A DNA stretch of 64,000 nucleotides from Symsagittifera roscoffensis (Eukaryota > Xenacoelomorpha > Acoela > Convolutidae), in assembly GCF_963678635.1 (NCBI RefSeq), contig NC_087066.1, forward strand, positions 26,379,453 to 26,443,452. The letters are read 5' to 3'. Under the pieces are notes generated by a model. That model saw nothing but the letters and a program-made list of their open reading frames with translations, did not search any database and was not told where the DNA came from. Both the position numbers and the translations under genes were made by a program. Below, piece by piece: positions 25,800 to 39,300 of the stretch (its first letter is position 1; the number at the start of each line of letters is the position of its first letter).

Positions 25800-28173
25800 C
25801 CGCCGTAAAAAAGTTAAGGTTGAGCAGTGCCCAAAAATTATCAAAAGTTGTCATTGTTGAATAGCATTCTTTTCGGCACCGATGTACTAGCACTCAGAAG
25901 TGCCGAAGTACAACATTGTCGTCGAAAAAAAACTATTTCCAACAGTGCCACTAATCATCAAATTTTGACAGTAATGAAAAAACTTTTGCTTAGGCACTGT
26001 AGTACCAGCCATCAACAGCGCCGAGTACAACCTTGACTTCGGAAAATAAAAAAATTAAGCAGTGCCCAAAAATCATCAAAAATTGGCATTGTTGAATAGC
26101 ATTTTTTCGGCACTGATGTACTAGCCATCAACAGCGCTGAAGTACAACGTTGCCGCCTGAAAATAAAAAAAATGATCAGCAGAGCCGAAAAATTATCAAA
26201 AGTTAGCATTGTTGAATAGCATTCTTTTCGGCACTGATGTACTAACTCTCAAGAGCGCCGAAGTACAACACTGCCGCCGCAAAAGAAAACCATTTTCAAC
26301 AGTGCCAATAATCATCAAGAATTGGCACTAATGAACAACCTTTGTTTCCGCACTGTAGTACTGGCCATCAAAAGTTGGCATTGTTGAATAGCATTTTTTT
26401 GGCACTGATGTACTAGCCATCAAAAGCGCCGAAGTTCAACATTGCCACCGGAAAACGATAAAAGCTCAACAGTGCCGAAAAGCATCAAAAATTGGCACTG
26501 TTGAACAGGTTTTTTTGGCACTATTGTACCCCTCAACAGTGCTGAAGCACAATACCGTCTCCGAAAAAAAGAAGATTGTTAAACAGTGCCGGAAATCATC
26601 AAAAGTTGGCACTGTTGAACAGCATTCTTTTCGGCGCTGTTGTACTAACCCTCAACAGTGCCGAAGTACAACATTGCCGCCAAAAAATAAAACAACTTTA
26701 AACTGTGCCAATAATCATCAAAAATTGGCACTAATGAACAACCTTTGTTTCGAATCTAAAGTACCAACAACAACTAGCGCCAAGTACAACCTTGACGCCG
26801 GAAAATAAAAAAAATTAAGCAGTGCCCAAAAATCATCAAAAATTGGCATTGTTGAATAGCAATTTTTCGGCACTGATGTACCAGCCATCAACAGCGCCGA
26901 AGTACAACATTGCCGCCGGAAATTAAGAAGATGTTCAGCAGTGCCAAAAACTTATCAAAAATTGGCATTGTTGAATAGCATTCTTTTCGGCACTGATGTA
27001 CTAACTCTCAACAGTGCCGAAGTACAACACTGCCGCCCCAAAAGAAAACCATTTTCAACAGTGCCAATTGTCATGAAGAATTTGCACTAATGAACAACCT
27101 TTGTTTCCTCACTGTAGTACTAGCCATCAAAAGCGCTGAAGTACAACATTGCCGCCGGAAAACAAAAAAAAGCTCAACACTTCCGAAAAGCATCAAACCT
27201 TGGCATTATTGAACAGCTTTTTTTGGCACTATTGTACCCCTCAATACTGCTTCCGAAAAACAAAAAAAGTTTAAACAGTGCTTGAAATCATCAAAAGTTG
27301 GCATTTTTGAACAGCATTCTTTTCGGCGCTGTTGTACTAACGCTCAACAGTGCCGAGGTACAACATTGCCGCCAAAAAATAAAAAAACTTTCAACAGTGC
27401 CAATAATCATCAAAAATTGGCACTAATGAACAACCTTTGTATCGGCACTGTTTTACTACCCATCAACAGCGCCGAAAAACACCATTGCCGCCGTAAAAAA
27501 GATAAGGTTGAGCAGTGCCCAAAAATTATCAAAAGTTGTCATTGTTGAATAGCATTCTTTTCGGCACCGATGTACTAGCACTCATAAGTGCCGAAGTACA
27601 ACATTGCCGCCGAAAAAAATCTATTTCCAACAGTGCCACTAGTCATCAAACTTTGACACTAATGAAAAACCTTTGTTTCGGCACTGTAGTACTAGTCAAC
27701 AGCAGCGCCGAAGTACAACATTGCCGACGGAAAATAAGATATTGTTAAGCAGTGCCCGATAATCATCAAAAAATGGCATAGTTCAAAAGCATTCTTTTTG
27801 GCACCCATGTACCAACCCTCAAAATGCCGAAGTACATTATAGCCGCCGGAAAATAAAATAATGTTAAGCAGTGCCCGATAATCATCAAAAAATGGCATAG
27901 TTCAAAAGCATTCTTTTTGGCACCCATGAACCAACCCTCAAAAGTGCCGAAGCACATTATTGCCGCCGGAAAATAAAATAATGTTAAGCATTGCCCAAAA
28001 ATCAAAAAAGTTGGCATTATTGAATAGCATTATTTTCGGCACTGATTTATTAACCCTCAACAGTGCCGAAGTACAATATTGCCGCCAAAAAAGAAAAGAA
28101 CTTTCAACAGTGGCAATAGTCATCAAAAAGTAAAGTGGCACTAATGAAAAACCTATATTTTGGATGACCCTTC

Positions 28174-28203
28174 TTTTCGGCACTGTTCCGAAAGTGCCGA
28201 AAA
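28174..28203. repeat. Palindromic inversion junction
   Basis: TTTTCGGCACT (28,174-28,184) and AGTGCCGAAAA (28,193-28,203) are perfect 11-bp inverted arms around GTTCCGAA. Forward monomers lie to the left and inverted monomers to the right. The same junction, with small changes, occurs near 30,284, 33,263, 35,361, 40,486, 48,866 and 54,243. Confidence 0.85.
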
Positions 28204-28700
28204 AATGTTATTCAGCAATGCCAATTTTTGATGATTTTGGTGCACTGCTTAACATAAGTTTTACCGGCAATTTCGTACTTCGGCACTGTTGATGGCTAGT
28301 ACTACAGTGCCGAAGCAAAGGTTGTTCATTAGTGCCAATTTTTGATGATAATCGGCTCTGTTGAAAATTCATTTTTTTCGGCGGCAATGATGTACTTCGG
28401 CGCTGTTGATGGCTACTACATCAGTGCCGAAAAATGCTATTCAACAATGCCAACTTTTGATGATTTTCGGGCACTGCTTAACATTTTTTTATTTCTAGCG
28501 GCAATGTTGTTTTTCGTTGCTGTTGATGGCTAGTACTACAGTGCCGAAACAAAATTTGTTCATTTGTGCCAGTTCTTGATGATTATTGGCACTGTTGAAG
28601 TTTGTTTTTATTTTTCGGCGGCATTGTTGTACTTCGGCACTGTTGAGGTGTAGTACAACAGTGCCGGAAAAAAATCCGTTCAGCAACGCCACCCTTCGAT
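28193..28700 (-). repeat. Inverted monomer block 1
   Basis: Here the signposts read in reverse complement: GTTCATTAGTGCCAATTTTTG, TGATGATTATTGGCACTGTTG, CGGCGGCATTGTTGTACTTCGG, with T-rich instead of A-rich linkers. The left switch is a palindrome (arms 28,174-28,184 and 28,193-28,203). The right switch is near GATGTAATAACCC at 28,700. Confidence 0.88.
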
Positions 28701-30284
28701 GTAATAACCCTCAACAATGCCGAAGTACAACATTGCCGCCAAAACAAAAACCTTCAACATTGCCGCCGAATTTTCAACAGAGCCAATTAACATCAAAAAT
28801 TGGCACTAACGAACATCCTTTGTTTCGGCACTGTAGTTCTAGCCATCAACAAAGCCGAAGTATAAAATTACCGATGTAAAAGAAGATAATGTTAAGCAGT
28901 GCCCAAAAATTATCAAAAGTTGTCATTGTTGAATAGCATTCTTTCCGGCACCGATGTAATAACGCTCAAAAGTGCTGAAGTACAAAATTGCCGCCGAATA
29001 AAAAAAAGAATTTTCAACTGTGCCAATAATCATCAAAAATTGGCAATAATGAACAACCTTTGTTTCGGCACTGTAGTACTAGCCATCAAAAGCGCCGAAG
29101 TATAACATTGCCGCCCGAAAACAAAAAAAGCTCAACAGTGCCGAAAAGCATCAAAGATTGGCACTGTTGAACAGATTTTTTTGGCACTATTGTACCCCTC
29201 AACTGTGCTGAAGCACAATACTGCATCCGAAAAACAAAAAAAATAAACAGTGCTTGAAATCATCAAAAGTTGGCCTTTTTGAACAGCATTCTTTTCGGCG
29301 CTGTTGTACTAACGCTCAACAGTGCCGAAATACAACATTGCCGCCGAAAAATAAAAGAACTTTCAACAGTGCCAAAAATCATCAAAAATTGGCACTAATG
29401 AACAACCTTTGTATCGGCACTGTATTACTAGCCATCAACAGCGCCGTAAAAAACCTTTGCCGCCGTAAAAAAAAAGATAAAGTTGAGCAGTGCCCAAAAA
29501 TCATCAAAAGTTGTCAATGTTGAATAGCATTCTTTTCGGCACCGATGTACTAGCACTCATAAGTACCGAAGTACAACATTGCCGCCGAAAAAAAAACTTT
29601 TTCCAACAGTGACACTAATCATCAAACTTTGACACTAATGAAAAACCTTTGTTTCGGCACTGTAGTACTAGCCATCAACAGCGCCGAAAAACACCATTGC
29701 CGCCGTAAAAAAGATAAGGTTGAGCAGTGCCCAAAAATTATCAAAATTTGTCATTGTTGAATAGCATTCTTTTCGGCACCGAGGTACTAGCACTCATAAG
29801 TGCCGAAGTACGACATTGCCGCCGAAAAAAAATCTATTTCCAACAGTGCCACTAGTCATCAAACTTTGACACTAATGAAAAACATTTGTTTCGGCACTGT
29901 AGTACTAGTCAACAGCAGCGCCGAAGTACAACATTACCGACGGAAAATAAGATATTGTTAAGCAGTGCCCGATAATCATCAAAAAATGGCATAGTTCAAA
30001 AGCATTCTTTTTGGCACACATGTACCAACCCTCAAAAGTGCCGAAGTACATTATTGCCGCCGCAAAATAAAATAATGTTAAGCAGTGCCCAAAAATCATC
30101 AAAAGTTGGCATTATTGAATAGCATTATTTTCGGTACTGATTTATTAACCCTCAACAGTGCCGAAGTACAAAATTGCTGCCAAAAAATAAAAGAACTTTC
30201 AACAGTGGCAATAGTCATCAAAAAGTAAAGTGGCACTAATGAACGACCTATATTTCGGTTGACCACTCTTTTTGGCACTGTTCC

Positions 30285-30825
30285 GAAAGTGCCGAAAAAA
30301 TGTTATTCAGCAATGCCAATTTTTGATGATTTTGGTGCACTGCTTAACATAATTTTTTTCCGGCAATTTTGTACTTCGGCACTGTTGATGGCTAGTACTA
30401 CAGTGCCGAAGCAAAGGTTGCTCATTAGTGCCAATTTTTGATGATAATCGGCTCTGTTGAAATTTCATTTTTTTCGGCGGCAATGTTGTCCTTCGGCATT
30501 GTTGAGGGTTAGTAAATAAGCGCCAATGAGGGTTAGAACATCAGTGCCGAAAAGAATGCTATTGAACAATGCCAACTTTTGATCATTTTCGGGCACTATT
30601 AACATTTTTTTTGATTTCTAGCGGCAATGTTGTACTTCGGTGCTGTTGATGGCTAGTACTACAGTGCCGAAACAAAATTTGTTCATTTGTGCCATTTCTT
30701 GATGATTATTGGCACTGTTGAAGTTTGTTATATTTTTCGGCGGCATTGTTCTACTTCGGCACTGTTGAGGTGTAGTACAACAGTGCCGAAAAAAAAATCC
30801 GTTCAGCAACGCCACCCTTCGTTGT
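30285..30825 (-). repeat. Inverted monomer block 2
   Basis: Reverse-complement monomers with T-rich linkers follow the GTTCCGAAAGTGCCG junction. The block is about 540 bp and ends at CTTCGTTGTAATAACCC. It has the private segment GTAAATAAGCGCCAATGAGG, shared with the blocks at 35,362 and 48,867. Confidence 0.87.
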
Positions 30826-33264
30826 AATAACCCTCAACAGTGCCGAAGTACAACATTGCCGCCGTAAAAAAGATAAGGTTGAGCAGTGCCCAAAAATTAT
30901 CAAAAGTTGTCATTGTTGAATAGCCTTCTTTTCGGCACCGATGTACTAGCACTCAGAAGTGCCGAAGTACAACATTGCCGCCGAAAAAAAACTATTTCCA
31001 ACAGTGCCACTAATCATCAAGCTTTGACACTAATGAAAAACTTTTGCTTAGGCACTGTAGTACCAGCCATCAACAGCGCCGAGTACAACCTTGACTTCGG
31101 AAAGTAAAAAAATTAAGCAGTGCCCAAAAATCATCAAAAATTGGCATTGTTGAATAGCAATTTTTCGGCACTGATGTACTAGCCATCAACAGCGCTGAAG
31201 TACAACGTTGCCGCCTGAAAATAAAAAAAAATGATCAGCAGTGCCGAAAAATTATCAAAAGTTAGCATTGTTGAATAGCATTCTTTTCGGCACTGATGTA
31301 CTAACTCTCAAGAGGCGGAAGTACAACACTGCCGCCGCAAAAGAAAACCATTTTCAACAGTGCCAATAATCATCAAGAATTGGCACTAATGAACAACCTT
31401 TGTTTCCGCACTGTAGTACTGGCCATCAAAAGTTGGCATTGTTGAATAGCATTTTTTTGGCACTGATGTACTAGCCATCAAAAGCGCCGAAGTACAACAT
31501 TGCCACCGGAAAACGAAAAAAGCTCAACAGTGCCGAAAAGCATCAAAAATTGGCACTGTTGAACAGGTTTTTTTGGCACTATTGTACCCCTCAACAGTTC
31601 TGAAGCACAATACCGTCTCCGAAAAAAAGAAGATTGTTAAACAGTGCCGGAAATCATCAAAAGTTGGCACTGTTGAACAGCATTCTTTTCGGCGCTGTTG
31701 TACTAACCCTCAACAGTGCCGAAGTACAACATTGCCGCCAAAAAATAAAACAACTTTCAACTGTGCCAATAATCATCAAAAATTGGCACTAATGAACAAC
31801 CTTTGTTTCGAATCTAAAGTACCAACAACAACTAGCGCCAAGTAAAACCTTGACGCCGGAAAATAAAAAAAAATAAGCAGTGCCCAAAAATCATCAAAAA
31901 TTGGCATTGTTGAATAGCAATTTTTCGGCACTGATGTACCAGCCATCAACAGCGCCGAAGTACAACATTGCCGCCGGAAATTAAGAAGATGTTCAGCAGT
32001 GCCAAAAAATTATCAAAAATTGGCATTGTTGAATAGCATTCTTTTCGGCACTGATGTACTAACTCTCAACAGTGCCGAAGTACAACACTGCCGCCCCAAA
32101 AGAAAATCATTTTCAACAGTGCCAATTATCATCAAGAATTGGCACTAATGAACAACCTTTGTTTCCTCACTGTAGTACTAGCCATCAAAAGCGCTGAAGT
32201 ACAACATTGCCACCGGAAAACAAAAAAAAACTCAACAGTGCCGAAAAGCATCAAACCTTGGCATTATTGAACAGCTTTTTTTGGCACTATTGTACCCCTC
32301 AACTGTGCCGAAGCACAATACTGCTTCCGAGAAACAAAAAAAGTTTAAACAGTGCTTGAAATCATCAAAAGTTGGCATTTTTGAACAGCATTCTTTTCAG
32401 CGCTGTTGTACTAACGCTCAACAGTGCCGAAGTACAACATTGCCGCCAAAAAATAAAAAAAACTTTCAACAGTGCCAATAATCATCATAAATTGGCACTA
32501 ATGAACAACCTTTGTATCGGCACTGTATTACTAGCCATCAGCAGCGCCGAAAAACACCATTGCCGCCGTAAAAAAGATAAGGTTGAGCAGTGTCCAAAAA
32601 TTATCAAAAGTTGTCATTGTTGAATAGCATTCTTTTCGGCACCGATGTACTAGCACTCATAAGTGCCGAAGTACAACATTGCCGCCGAAAAAAATCTATT
32701 TCCAACAGTGCCACTAGTCATCAAACTTTGACACTAATGAAAAACCTTTGTTTCGGCACTGTAGTACTAGTCAACAGCAGCGCCGAAGTACAACATTGCC
32801 GACTGAAAATAAGATATTGTTAAGCAGTGCCCGATAATCATCAAAAATTGGCATAGTTCAAAAGCATTCTTTTTGGCACCCATGTACCAACCCTCAAAAG
32901 TGCCAGAGTAAATTATTGCCGCCGGAAAATAAAATAATGTTAAGCAGTGCCCGATAATCATCAAAAAATGGCATAGTTCAAAAGCGTTCTTTTTGGCACC
33001 CATGAACCAACCCTCAAAGGTGCCGAAGTACATTATTGCCGCCGGAAAATAAAATAATGTTAAGCAGTGCCCAAAAATCAAAAAAGTTGGCATTATTGAA
33101 TAGCATTATTTTCGACACTGATTTATTAACCCTCAACAGTGCCGAAGTACAATATTGCCGCCAAAAAAGAAAAGAACTTTCAACAGTGGCAATAGTCATC
33201 AAAAAGTAAAGTGGCACTAATGAACAACCTATATTTCGGATGACCCTTCTTTTTGGCACTGTTC

Positions 33265-33589
33265 CGAAAGTGCCGAAAAAATGTTATTCAGCAATGCCAA
33301 TTTTTGATGATTTTGGTGCACTGCTTAACATAACTTTTTCCGGCAATTTCGTACTTCGGCACTGTTGATGGCTAGTACTACAGTGCCGAAGCAAAGGTTG
33401 TTCATTAGTGCCAATTTTTGATGATAATCGGCTCTGTTGAAAATTCATTTTTTTTCGGCGGCAATGTTGTCCTTCGGCACTGTTGAGAGTTAGTAAATCA
33501 GCGCCGATGAGGGTTAGAACATCAGTGCCGAAAAGATTGCTATTCAACAATGCCAACTTTTGATAATTTTTCGGCACTGCAGATCATTT
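33265..33589 (-). repeat. Inverted monomer block 3
   Basis: The same left junction as block 1 (here TTTTGGCACT and AGTGCCGAAAA, one mismatch). The block is only about 325 bp and ends at CACTGCAGATCATTTTAAAA, a different right boundary from most others. It appears to be the internally or terminally shortened counterpart of block 1 in the second 5.06-kb copy. Confidence 0.85.
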
Positions 33590-35361
33590 TAAAAAAAACA
33601 TTCAACATTGCCGCCGAATTTTCAACAGAGCCAATTATCATCAAAAATTGGCACTAACGAACAACCTTTGTTTCGGCACTGTAGTTCTAGCCATCAACAA
33701 AGCCGAAGTGTAAAATTGCCGATGTAAATGAAGATAATGTTAAGCAGTGCCCAAAAATTATCAAAAGTTGTCATTGTTGAATAGCATTCTTTCCGGCACC
33801 GATGTAATAACGCTCAAAAGTGTTGAAGTACAAAATTGCCGCCGAATAAAAAAAAGAATTTTCAACTGTGCCATTAATCATCAAAAATTGGCACTATTGA
33901 ACAACCTTTGTTTCGGCACTGTAGTACTAGCCATCAAAAGCGCCGAAGTATAAAATTGCCGCCCGAAAACAAAAAAAGCTCAACAGTGCCGAAAAGCATC
34001 AAAAATTGGCACTGTTGAACAGATTTTTTTGGCACTATTGTACCCCTCAACTGTGCTGAAACACAATACTGCTTCCGAAAAAAAAAAATAAACAGTGCTT
34101 GAAATCATCAAAAGTTGGCCTTTTTGAACAGCATTCTTTACGGCGCTGTTGTACTAACGCTCAACAGTGCCGAAATACAACATTGCCGCCGAAAAATAAA
34201 AGAACTTTCAACAGTGCCAAAAATCATCAAAAATTGGCACTAATGAACAACCTTTGTATCGGCACTGTATTACTAGCCATCAACAGCGCCGTAAAAAAAC
34301 CTTTGCCGCCGTAAAAAAAGATAAAGTTGAGCAGTGCCCAAAAATTACCAAAAGTTGTCATTGTTGAATAGCATTCTTTTCGGCACCGATGTACTAGCAC
34401 TCATAAGTGCCGAAGTACAACATTGCCGCCGAAAAAAAAACTATTTCCAACAGTGCCACTAATCATCAAAAATTGGCAATAATGAATAACCTTTGTTTCG
34501 GCACTGTAGTACCAACCACCACTAGCGCCAAGTACAACCTTGACGCCGGAAAATAAAAAAAATTAAGCAGTGCCCAAAAATCATCAAAAGTTGTCATTGT
34601 TGAATAGCATCCTTTTCGGCACCGATGTACTAGCACTCATAAGTACCGAAGTACAACATTGCCGCCGAAAAAAAACTTTTTCCAACAGTGACACTAATCA
34701 TCAAACTTTGACACTAATGAAAAACCTTTGTTTCGACACTGTAGTACTAGACATCAACAGCGCCGAAAAACACCATTGCGGCCGTAAAAAAGATAAGGTT
34801 GAGCAGTGCCCAAAAATTATCAAAATTTGTCATTGTTGAATAGCATTCTTTTCGGCACCGAGGTACTAGCACTCATAAGTGCCGAAGTACAACATTGCCG
34901 CCGAAAAAAATCTATTTCCAACAGTGCCACTAGTCATCAAACTTTGACACTAATGAAAAACCTTTGTTTCGGCACTGTAGTACTAGTCAACAGCAGCGCC
35001 GAAGTACAACGTTACCGACAAAAAATAAGATATTGTTAAGCAGTGCCCGACAATCATCAAAAAATGGCATAGTTCAAAAGCATTCTTTTTGGCACACATG
35101 TACCAACCCTCAAAAGTGCCGAAGTACATTATTGCCGCCGCAAAATAAAATAATGTTAAGCAGTGCCCAAAAATCATCAAAAGTTGGCATTATTGAATAG
35201 CATTATTTTCGGCACTGATTTATTAACCCTCAACAGTGCCGAAGTACAAAATTGCTGCCAAAAAATAAAAGAACTTTCAACAGTGGCAATAGTCATCAAA
35301 AAGTAAAGTGGCACTAATGAACAACCTATATTTCGGTTGACCACTTTTTTTGGCACTGTTC

Positions 35362-35900
35362 CGAAAGTGCCGAAAAAATGTTATTCAGCAATGCCAATTT
35401 TTGATGATTTTGGTGCACTGCTTAACATAATTTTTTTCCGGCAATTTCGTACTTCGGCACTGTTGATGGCTAGTACTACAGTGCCGAAGCAAAGGTTGTT
35501 CATTAGTGCCAATTTTTGATGATAATCGGCTCTGTTGAAAATTCATTTTTTTCGGCGGCAATGTTGTCCTTCGGCATTGTTGAGGGTTAGTAAATAAGCG
35601 CCAATGAGGGTTAGAACATCAGTGCCGAAAAGAATGCTATTGAACAATGCCAACTTTTGATCATTTTCGGGCACTATTAACATTTTTTTTATTTCTAGCG
35701 GCAATGTTGTACTTCGGTGCTGTTGATGGCTAGTACTACAGTGCCGAAACAAAATTTGTTCATTTGTGCCAGTTCTTGATGATTATTGGCACTGTTGAAG
35801 TTTGTTTTATTTTTCGGCGGCATTGTTCTACTTCGGCACTGTTGAGGTGTAGTACAACAGTGCCGAAAAAAAAATCCGTTCAGCAACGCCACCCTTCGTT
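35362..35900 (-). repeat. Inverted monomer block 4
   Basis: Counterpart of block 2 at an offset of about 5,077 bp, with the same left junction and the same right end CTTCGTTGTAATAACCC. Only a few substitutions separate the two blocks. Confidence 0.87.
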
Positions 35901-36399
35901 GTAATAACCCTCAACAGTGCCGAAGTACAACATTGCAGCCGAAAAAAAAACATTCAACATTGCCGCCGAATTTTCAACAGAGCCAATTATCATCAAAAAT
36001 TGGCACTAATGAACAACCTTCGTTTCGGCACTGTAGTACTAGCCATCAACAAAGCCGAAGTATAAAATTGCCGATGTAAAAGAAGATAATGTTAAGCAGT
36101 GCCCAAAAATTATCAAAAGTTGTCATTGTTGAATAGCATTCTTTCCGGCACCGATGTAAAAACGCTCAAAAGTGCTGAAGTACAAAATTGCCGCCGAAGA
36201 AAAAAAGAAAAAAAAAAAAGAATTTTCAACAGTGCCAATAACCATCAAAAATTGGCTCTAATGAACAACCTTCGTTTCCGCACTGTAGTACTAGCCATCA
36301 AAAACGCGGAAGTACAACTTTGCCGCCCGAATACAAAAAAGCTCAACAGTGCCGAAAAGCATCAAACCTTGGCCTTGTTGAACAGCTTTTTTTGGCACT

Positions 36400-39300
36400 T
36401 TTGTACCCCGCAACTGTGCTGAAGCACAATACTGCTTCCGAAAAACAAAAAAAAAGTTAAACAGTGCTTGAAATCATCAAAAATTGGCATTTTTGAACAG
36501 CATTCTTTTCGGCGCTGTTGTACTAACGCTCAACAGTGCCGAAGTACAACATTGCCGCCAAAAAATAAAAGAACTTTCAACAGTGCCGATAATCATCGAA
36601 AATTGGCACTAATGAACAACCTTTGTATCGGCACTGTAGTACTAGCCATCAAAAGCGCCGAAGTACACTATTGCCGCCGTAAAAAAGATAAGGTTAAGCA
36701 GTGCCCAAAAATTATCAAAAGTTGTCATTGTTGAATAGCATTCTTTTCGGCACCGATGTATTAGCACTCATAAGTGCCAAAGTACAACATTGCCGCCGAA
36801 AAAAAACTATTTCCAACAGTGCCACTAATCACCAAACTTTGACACTAATGAAAAACCTTTTTTTCGGCACTGTAGTACTAGCCATCAACAGCGCCGAAAA
36901 ACACCATTGCCGCCGTAAAAAAGATAAGGTTGAGCAGTGCCCAAAAATTATCAAAAGTTGTCATTGTTGAATAGCATTATTTTCGGCACCGATGTACTAG
37001 CACTCATAAGTGCCGAAGTACAACATTGCCGCCGAAAAAAAATCTATTTCCAACAGTGCCACTAGTCATCAAACTAATGAAAAACCTTTGTTTCGGCACT
37101 GTAGTAATAGCCAAGAACAGCGCCGAAGTACAACATTGCCGCCGGAAAATAAGATAATGTTAAGCAGTGCCCGATAATCATGAAAAAATGGCATAGTTCA
37201 AAAGCATTCTTTTTGGCACCCATGTACCAACCCTCAAAAGTGCCGAAGTACATTATTGCCGCCGGAAAATAAAATAATGTTTACAAATAATGAATACAAA
37301 AAAGCTCAACAGTGCCGAAAAGCATCAAACCTTGGCATTGTTGAACAGCTTTTTTTGGCACTTTTGTACCCGGAAACTGTGCTGAAGCACAATACTGCTT
37401 CCGAAAAACAAAAAAAAAGTTAAACAGTGCTTGAAATCATCAAAAATTGGCATTTTTGAACAGCATTCTTTTCGGCGCTGTTGTACTAACGCTCAACAGT
37501 GCCGAAGTACAACATTGCCGCCAAAAAATAAAAGAACTTTCAACAGTGCCGATAATCATCGAAAATTGGCAATAATGAATAACCTTTGTTTCGGCACTGT
37601 AGTACCAACCACCACTAGCGCCAAGTACAACCTTGACGCCGGAAATTAAAAAAAATTAAGCAGTGCCCAAAAATCATCAAAAGTTGTCATTGTTGAATAG
37701 CATTCTTTTCGGCACCGATGTACTAGCACTCATAAGTGCCAAAGTACAACATTGCCGCCGAAAAAAAACTATTTCCAACAGTGCCACTAATCATCAAAAA
37801 TTGGCAATAATGAATAACCTTTGTTTCGGCACTGTAGTACCAACCACCACTAGCGCCAAGTACAACCTTGACGCCGGAAATTAAAAAAAATTAAGCAGTG
37901 CCCAAAAATCATCAAAAGTTGTCATTGTTGAATAGCATTCTTTTCGGCACCGATGTACTAGCACTCATAAGTGCCGAAGTACAACATTGCCGCCGAAAAA
38001 AATCTACTTCCAACAGTGCCACTAGTCATCAAACTAATGAAAAACCTTTGTTTCGGCACTGTAGTAATAGCCAACAACAGCGCCGAAGTACAACATTGCC
38101 GCCGGAAAATAAGATAATGTTAAGCAGTGCCCGATAATCATGAAAAAATGGCATAGTTCGAAAGCATTCTTTTTGGCACCCATTTACCAACCCTCAAAAG
38201 TGCCGAAGTACATTATTGCCGCCGGAAAATAAAATAATGTTTACAAATAATGAATACAAAAAAGCTCAACAGTGCCGAAAAGCATCAAACCCTGGCATTG
38301 TTGAACAGCTTTTTTTGGCACTATTGTACCCCGCAACTGTGCTGAAGCACAATACTGCTTCCGAAAAACAAAAAAAAAGTTAAACAGTGCTTGAAATCAT
38401 CAAAAATTGGCATTTTTGAACAGCATTCTTTTCGGCGCTGTTGTACTAACGCTCAACAGTGCCGAAGTACAACATTGCCGCCAACAAATAAAAGAACTTT
38501 CAACAGTGCCGATAATCATCGAAAATTGGCACTAATGAACAACCTTTGTATCGGCACTGTAGTACTAGCCATCAAAAGCGCCGAAGTACACCATTGCCGC
38601 CGTAAAAAAGATAAGGTTAAGCAGTGCCCAAAAATTATCAAAAGTTGTCATTGTTGAATAGCATTCTTATCGGCACCTATGTACTAGCACTCATAAGTGC
38701 CAAAGTACACCATTGCCGCCAAAAATAAAACAACTTCCAACTGTGCCAATAATCATCAAAAATTGGCACTAATGAACAACTTTTGGTTCGGCACAGTAGT
38801 ACCAACCACCACTAGCGCCATGTACAACCTTGACGCCGGAAATTAAAAAAAATTAAGCAGTGCCCAAAAATCATCAAAAGTTGTCATTGTTGAATAGCAT
38901 TCTTTTCGGCACCGATGTACTAGCACTCATAAGTGCCGAAGTACAACATTGCCGCCGAAAAAAATCTATTTCCAACAGTGCCACTAGTCATCAAACTAAT
39001 GAAAAACCTTTGTTTCGGCACTGTAGTAATAGCCAACAACAGCGCCGAAGTACAACATTGCCGCCAGAAAATAAGATAATGTTAAGCAGTGCCCGATAAT
39101 CATGAAAAAATGGCATAGTTCAAAAGCATTCTTTTTGGCACCCATGTACCAACCCTCAAAAGTGCCGAAGTACATTATTGCCGCCTGAAAATAAAATAAT
39201 GTTTACAAATAATGAATACAAAAAAGCTCAGCAGTGCCGAAAAGCATCAAACCTTAGCATTGTTGAACAGCTTTTTTTGGCACTATTGTACCCCGCAACT

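Larger units (their letters stand above)
25800..30858 (+). repeat. 5.06-kb HOR, first copy
   Basis: This block and the next are tandem copies with an offset of about 5,059-5,078 bp along most of their length. Markers shared are ACTCAGAAGTGCC (25,894 and 30,952), TCGAATCTAAAGTACCAAC (26,750 and 31,808), CACTAGTCATCAAACTTTG and AGTAAAGTGGCACTAATG. This copy contains two inverted blocks (about 28,193-28,700 and 30,285-30,825). Confidence 0.85.
30859..35920 (+). repeat. 5.06-kb HOR, second copy
   Basis: This is the second copy of the unit starting at 25,800. Between about 33,590 and 34,440 the offset drops to about 4,846, because the first inverted block is about 230 bp shorter. It then returns to 5,078 because roughly two extra monomers lie around 34,440-34,670. 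So one copy lost and regained almost the same length at different places. Two inverted blocks are present (33,265-33,589 and 35,362-35,900). Confidence 0.82.

Noticed and set aside
27692-28183. Minus-strand open frames before the first inverted block, as members of an antisense gene
   Set aside because: They are the reverse complements of forward monomers with few stops in that frame. The same pattern occurs at every copy.
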